Positions 13,508 through 15,830 of a stretch of 15,830 nucleotides of DNA are shown here, piece by piece; positions within the stretch are counted from its first letter, which is position 1, and every line of letters starts with the position of its first letter. The DNA comes from CAG-390 sp003523225. GTDB lineage: Bacteria > Bacillota > Clostridia > Oscillospirales > CAG-272. A program made the translations under genes and the position numbers. The DNA is taken from contig CABPZE010000031.1 of NCBI GenBank assembly GCA_902461815.1, positions 1 through 15,830 on the forward strand. The letters are read 5' to 3'. The notes under the pieces were generated by a model. It was given only the letters and a program-made list of their open reading frames with translations. It ran no database searches and was not told the DNA's origin.

Positions 13508-14260
13508 CTATCCGCAAAGCTCACGCCGCAGAAATTCAACTATTTTCTTTTCCTCACGTGAGATCTTTACCTGTGTAAGTCCAAGCGCCTCGGCGGTGCG
13601 CTGCTGAGTCAGATTTTTGAAATACCTCAGCGTAACTATCTGCCTCCAGAGTGGCGGCATACGCCCTATTGCCTGCCCGATAGCTATCCTGTCGCGCGCA
13701 CCCTCAAGCTCCGCCATTCCGCCCCCGTCGCTTACGCGGTCGCAAAGCTCAAGGCCGGAGTCCTCGTCCCCAATGGCATCGGAGAGCGACGCAGGGGCTT
13801 GTATCGCACCGATAGCCGCCGCAGCCTCCTCGGGACTTACACCGACATGTGCCGCAAGCTCTGATATCGTAGGCTCTCTTCCCTCCGAGCTGATGATCCT
13901 TGTCCGTGCGCCAAGCAGCTCAGCGCCGAGCTTTTTTGTCGCTCTGCCCACCTTGATAAGACCGCTGTCGCGCAGATGCCGCCTTATCTCGCCGATGATC
14001 AGAGGGACGGCATAGGTTGAAAATGCAGTCCCGCGTTCAAGATCAAAGGAGCGTATGGCTTTTAGCATACCGATCGTACCTATCTGAACCAGATCGTCAA
14101 ACTCACAACCGCGCCCGATAAAACGACGCGCAATGCTCTTTACAAGACCCATATTGTCCGAGATCAGACGTCCTGACGCTTCGTCGGCTGTCGCGCTGTC
14201 TCCTCGCTGAGCCGCAGCGATCAGACCTCTCGTATCGGCGGATTCAACTGTATATGTCAT
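13508..14260 (-). CDS. sigF: RNA polymerase sigma-F factor, forespore-specific
   Basis: 250-residue sigma-70 family protein of the SigF/SigG/SigB group. Region 2 (about 34-103) includes GCEFDDLVQIGTIGMLKAIR and FSTYAVPLIIGEIRRHLRD, for core binding and -10 recognition. Region 3 spans about 125-155. PASLSDAIGDEDSGLELCDRVSD (157-179) matches the linker of B. subtilis SigF. Region 4.2 (about 218-240) is LTQQRTAEALGLTQVKISREEKK, the -35-recognising helix-turn-helix. It is the third gene of spoIIAA-spoIIAB-sigF, which distinguishes it from SigG or SigB. SigF directs the first forespore gene set and is held inactive by SpoIIAB. GGGGTG lies 4 nt before ATG 14260, a close spacing. The 46-bp gap to spoIIAB and lack of a promoter in it fit an operon. 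Confidence 0.95.
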   Translation of the reverse strand: MTYTVESADTRGLIAAAQRGDSATADEASGRLISDNMGLVKSIARRFIGRGCEFDDLVQIGTIGMLKAIRSFDLERGTAFSTYAVPLIIGEIRRHLRDSGLIKVGRATKKLGAELLGARTRIISSEGREPTISELAAHVGVSPEEAAAAIGAIQAPASLSDAIGDEDSGLELCDRVSDGGGMAELEGARDRIAIGQAIGRMPPLWRQIVTLRYFKNLTQQRTAEALGLTQVKISREEKKIVEFLRRELCG

Positions 14261-14306
14261 TCTTCACCCCAAAACAGTGCCGGTGCTCCGGACACATTCT
14301 ATGTAG

Positions 14307-14822
14307 TTATCTTCGGGTGAATTTACGCTTCGGCGACAGCCGCTTCTGCAATGTAACCGTAGTTCCCGCTCCGGGTCGTGATTTGACGCTCACTTTGTCG
14401 CAAAAGCTCTCCATGACAGTAAAGCCCATTCCGCTGCGTTCCCCCCCCTTGTCGGTTGTGAAAAGCGGCTCGCGCGCCGCGTCAATGTCCGGTATACCCA
14501 CTCCGGTGTCGCGCACCTCTATCTTTACCGAACGATCTTCGTGCAGACGGACGCGTATATCTATTTTCCCGATACGGTCGGGGTAAGCGTGCACGGTGCA
14601 GTTTGTCACCGCCTCGGAAAGCGCGCATTTTATGTCGGATATTTCAAGCGCGGTAGGGTCAAGCTGAGCGACAAACGCCCCGACTGCCGCGCGCGCCATT
14701 CCCTCGTTTACGGAATGTGACGGAAGGGTCAGCTTCATTTCATTGATAACTCCGGCGGCGGGTGGTCTGCCCGCCTTTTTTGTTCCGCTGCAAGTGTTAT
14801 CCGTGGATGCTTTCTTTTTCAT
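14307..14822 (-). CDS. spoIIAB: Anti-sigma-F factor and serine kinase SpoIIAB
   Basis: 171-residue GHKL-fold kinase that binds SigF and phosphorylates SpoIIAA. The conserved core starts at about residue 27 (NEMKLTL), matching the natural start of B. subtilis SpoIIAB, with R44 in the partner-contact region and AQLDPT at 52-57. ATP-binding motifs are intact: the N box SEAVTNCTVHAY (E70, N74), the G1 box DTGVGI (D105, G107, G109), and the ATP-lid/G2 region ERSGMGFTVME (128-138). It carries about 26 extra N-terminal residues, basic and low-complexity (MKKKASTDNTCSGTKK). ATG 14822 has GAAAGGA upstream (12-nt spacing), so the extension is probably translated. An internal ATG at 14738 with GGAG 11 nt before it would give a B. 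subtilis-sized form. It is the middle gene of the spoIIA operon. Confidence 0.95.
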   Translation of the reverse strand: MKKKASTDNTCSGTKKAGRPPAAGVINEMKLTLPSHSVNEGMARAAVGAFVAQLDPTALEISDIKCALSEAVTNCTVHAYPDRIGKIDIRVRLHEDRSVKIEVRDTGVGIPDIDAAREPLFTTDKGGERSGMGFTVMESFCDKVSVKSRPGAGTTVTLQKRLSPKRKFTRR

Positions 14823-14863
14823 TTTATATCTGCTTCCTTTCAGAAATAATTATTGTGAATTAT

Positions 14864-15223
14864 TCACCGTTTACCGTGTGTGGTACGAATGCCGGCGGTT
14901 GATAACTCGATCTTCACACGGCGGTCGAATCCCGTCAGCCTCAGCATTCTGTCAACACATGGTGCGGGATCACGCACGGTCACGTCTCCGCCCAGCTCCC
15001 GCATAAGCTCGTACCTGCCCATTATAAGCCCAAGACCGGAGCTGTCCATAAACTCAACTCCCGACATATCAAGATAGAGATGCTTTGGTCTGTTCTCCCA
15101 GATCAGAGCGTCTATACCGTCGCGCAGCGGTACAGCTCCGTGGTGATCGATCTCACCTCCCACCGATACGGTCAAATTCTCCCGCTCCGCAGAAAAATCA
15201 AAGCCGCAGTTATTCCGAATCAT
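14864..15223 (-). CDS. spoIIAA: Anti-sigma-F factor antagonist SpoIIAA
   Basis: 119-residue STAS-domain protein that, when unphosphorylated, binds SpoIIAB and releases SigF in the forespore. The signature MSGVEFMDSSGLGLIMGRY occupies residues 53-71; S62 in DSSG corresponds to the phosphorylated Ser58 of B. subtilis. The C-terminal VDRMLRLTGFDRRVKI is the usual last helix and strand. Its length matches the family. AAGGAGAGG precedes ATG 15223 by about 5 nt, a strong site. It is the first gene of the spoIIA operon and 41 bp separate it from spoIIAB. In Bacillus this operon uses a sigma-H promoter. I found no convincing AGGA-N-GAAT sigma-H match upstream; a lone TATAAT on the minus strand (15339-15334) has no good -35. 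Confidence 0.95.
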   Translation of the reverse strand: MIRNNCGFDFSAERENLTVSVGGEIDHHGAVPLRDGIDALIWENRPKHLYLDMSGVEFMDSSGLGLIMGRYELMRELGGDVTVRDPAPCVDRMLRLTGFDRRVKIELSTAGIRTTHGKR

Positions 15224-15358
15224 TTTTGCCTCTCCTTTTTACTTCTTTTTCAGGTGATTATCTGTTTTTTTCAGCAAATATGATTGTATCACCCATAGTA
15301 CAAAAAAAGTGTCGCTTTGCGTCGCCGCCACTGATTATATTGAAAAAAGTAAAAGCAC

Positions 15359-15381
15359 CCCCGCACGGAAACAGTGCGTGG
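15359..15381 (-). terminator. Second terminator-like hairpin upstream of spoIIA
   Basis: On the minus strand CCACGCAC (15381-15374) pairs with the GTGCGGGG side (15366-15359) over 8 positions with one mismatch, around a 7-nt loop. T4 and T6 runs follow within 16 nt (15354-15343). It lies just after the 15395-15430 hairpin in the direction of minus-strand transcription, so the two may act in tandem to insulate the spoIIA operon. Confidence 0.5.
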
Positions 15382-15394
15382 TACGTAAACAAAT

Positions 15395-15430
15395 AGATCC
15401 CCCGTACGGTTGCACCCATACGGAGGATCT
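15395..15430 (-). terminator. Terminator of the small Cys-rich gene
   Basis: Arms 15395-15409 and 15416-15430 form a 15-bp stem with a 6-nt loop. Two pairs are C-A mismatches on the plus strand but G-U wobbles on the minus strand, so the hairpin is complete only in minus-strand RNA. It is followed on that strand by atttgttt and begins 21 nt after the stop codon at 15452, which fits a terminator for that gene. Confidence 0.75.
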
Positions 15431-15451
15431 TATACATTATAAAATCTGGGT

Positions 15452-15607
15452 TTATCTGCCAAATAGCTTGATTAAACCACTTATCTCTTTTTCACAATAA
15501 ACGGGTCTCTGTCGTTTGGACTCAGCGTGATATTTCCTGCATTCGTCACATTTCCCATGGCGTTCACACTTTTTCTTTTTACATGGGCAATCCTCATTTA
15601 TCGTCAT
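15452..15607 (-). CDS. Small Cys-rich protein (51 residues), putative metal binder
   Basis: A 51-codon reading frame runs from ATG 15607 to TAA 15452-15454. The protein starts MTINEDCPCKKKKCERHGKC, with Cys at 7, 9, 14, 20, 23 and 38 and His at 17 and 27. The order is C-x-C-x4-C-x2-H-x2-C-x2-C, then KYH, then RPVYC. Regularly spaced Cys/His and many Lys/Arg suggest a zinc-ribbon-like or other metal-binding fold. I recall similar short Cys-rich hypothetical proteins from Clostridia, but cannot confirm a family here. The ribosome binding site is weak (TAGG, 7 nt before the ATG). A minus-strand-specific terminator follows it, which supports a real gene. Another frame through the same bases is also open from an ATG, but shows no pattern. 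Confidence 0.72.
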   Translation of the reverse strand: MTINEDCPCKKKKCERHGKCDECRKYHAESKRQRPVYCEKEISGLIKLFGR

Positions 15608-15720
15608 TCATTGCCTACATATATTACGATTTTGGTTTTTTACAAGCTGGAATTTATATATTCTCACAATTTCCTTTTGTGTTACTGATACTAATATTTA
15701 AAATCAAGATATAGACTTAT

Positions 15721-15830
15721 TCATCCGCAGTTCAATTCTATGATTACTATTTCCGGTCGATTGTTGATTCGCACCGGAATAATACTGTTTCCAATACCTC
15801 TGCTCACAATCATAGTTGTTCCATTCTCTG
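15721..15830 (-). CDS. Calcineurin-like metallophosphoesterase, C-terminal fragment
   Basis: The last 35 codons of a minus-strand gene enter from the right edge and stop at TGA 15721-15723. The readable end includes GTTMIVSRGIGNSIIPVRI followed by NRPEIVIIEL. This is the characteristic final strand region of YkuE/YaeI-type metallophosphoesterases, where the SRG(I/L)GNS and P-x-R-x-x-N-R-P-E pattern closes the fold. The metal-binding motifs lie beyond the window, so activity cannot be judged. It is cut by the window edge, not necessarily truncated in the genome. The 113-bp gap to the Cys-rich gene is AT-rich and shows no obvious terminator, so read-through is possible. Confidence 0.8.
   Translation of the reverse strand, partial: ENGTTMIVSRGIGNSIIPVRINNRPEIVIIELNCG

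Noticed and set aside
13508..15223. Sigma-B-type stress operon (rsbV-rsbW-sigB) instead of spoIIA.
   Set aside because: The gene order alone is similar, but SpoIIAA, SpoIIAB and SigF each match the sporulation proteins in detail (MDSSG context, AQLDPT, ERSGMGF, the SigF linker), and the window also holds a spore protein gene.
15484..15595. Alternative minus-strand frame from an ATG through the Cys-rich gene.
   Set aside because: Its product (starting MRIAHVKRKS) has no pattern, whereas the chosen frame has regularly spaced Cys and His and ends nearer the terminator.

Overview
The window looks like chromosomal DNA of a spore-forming, Gram-positive anaerobe of the class Clostridia, probably a gut-type Oscillospirales/Ruminococcaceae relative. 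The evidence is an alpha/beta-type small acid-soluble spore protein, the forespore operon spoIIAA-spoIIAB-sigF, three lipoproteins with clostridial signal peptides and Thr/Pro linkers, AGGA-type ribosome binding sites, and sigma-A promoters close to TTGACA-17-TATAAT. The genus cannot be named from sequence alone. No phage, transposon, CRISPR array, tRNA or rRNA is visible.

Layout, left to right. A spore protein gene (-) is divergent from an orphan ABC-type solute-binding lipoprotein (+), which is followed by tyrS (+) and a strong terminator. Next is a 907-residue lipoprotein (+) with a Thr/Pro stalk, a jelly-roll-like region, a Cys-rich module and a C-terminal metallo-beta-lactamase fold. It converges on an unrecognised 437-residue lipoprotein (-). 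After a regulated leader comes a CNNM/CorC-family membrane protein (+), converging on a family GH2 beta-galactosidase (-). Divergent from lacZ is a GNAT acetyltransferase with two C-terminal membrane segments (+), converging on the spoIIA operon (-). At the right edge are two minus-strand genes too short or too incomplete for ordinary ORF calling: a 51-residue Cys-rich protein and the last 35 codons of a calcineurin-like metallophosphoesterase.

How the genes work together. Only spoIIAA-spoIIAB-sigF form a clear functional unit: SpoIIAB is an anti-sigma factor kinase that holds SigF, and SpoIIAA releases it in the forespore. The spore protein at the left edge belongs to the same developmental programme but lies 13 kb away. 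The other genes are mostly single transcription units separated by convergent hairpin terminators.

The most interesting region is 7876-8094, in front of the CNNM/CorC gene. It holds a near-consensus promoter, a 21-codon reading frame beginning with an Asn/Asp/Gly-rich stretch, and a terminator-like hairpin with a U-rich tail. A segment inside the small frame closely copies the 5' arm of that hairpin. This is the architecture of a leader-peptide attenuator controlling a putative Mg2+/cation transporter; it is inferred, not proven. A second possible regulatory RNA is the pair of interlocked inverted repeats in the lacZ leader (12598-12634).
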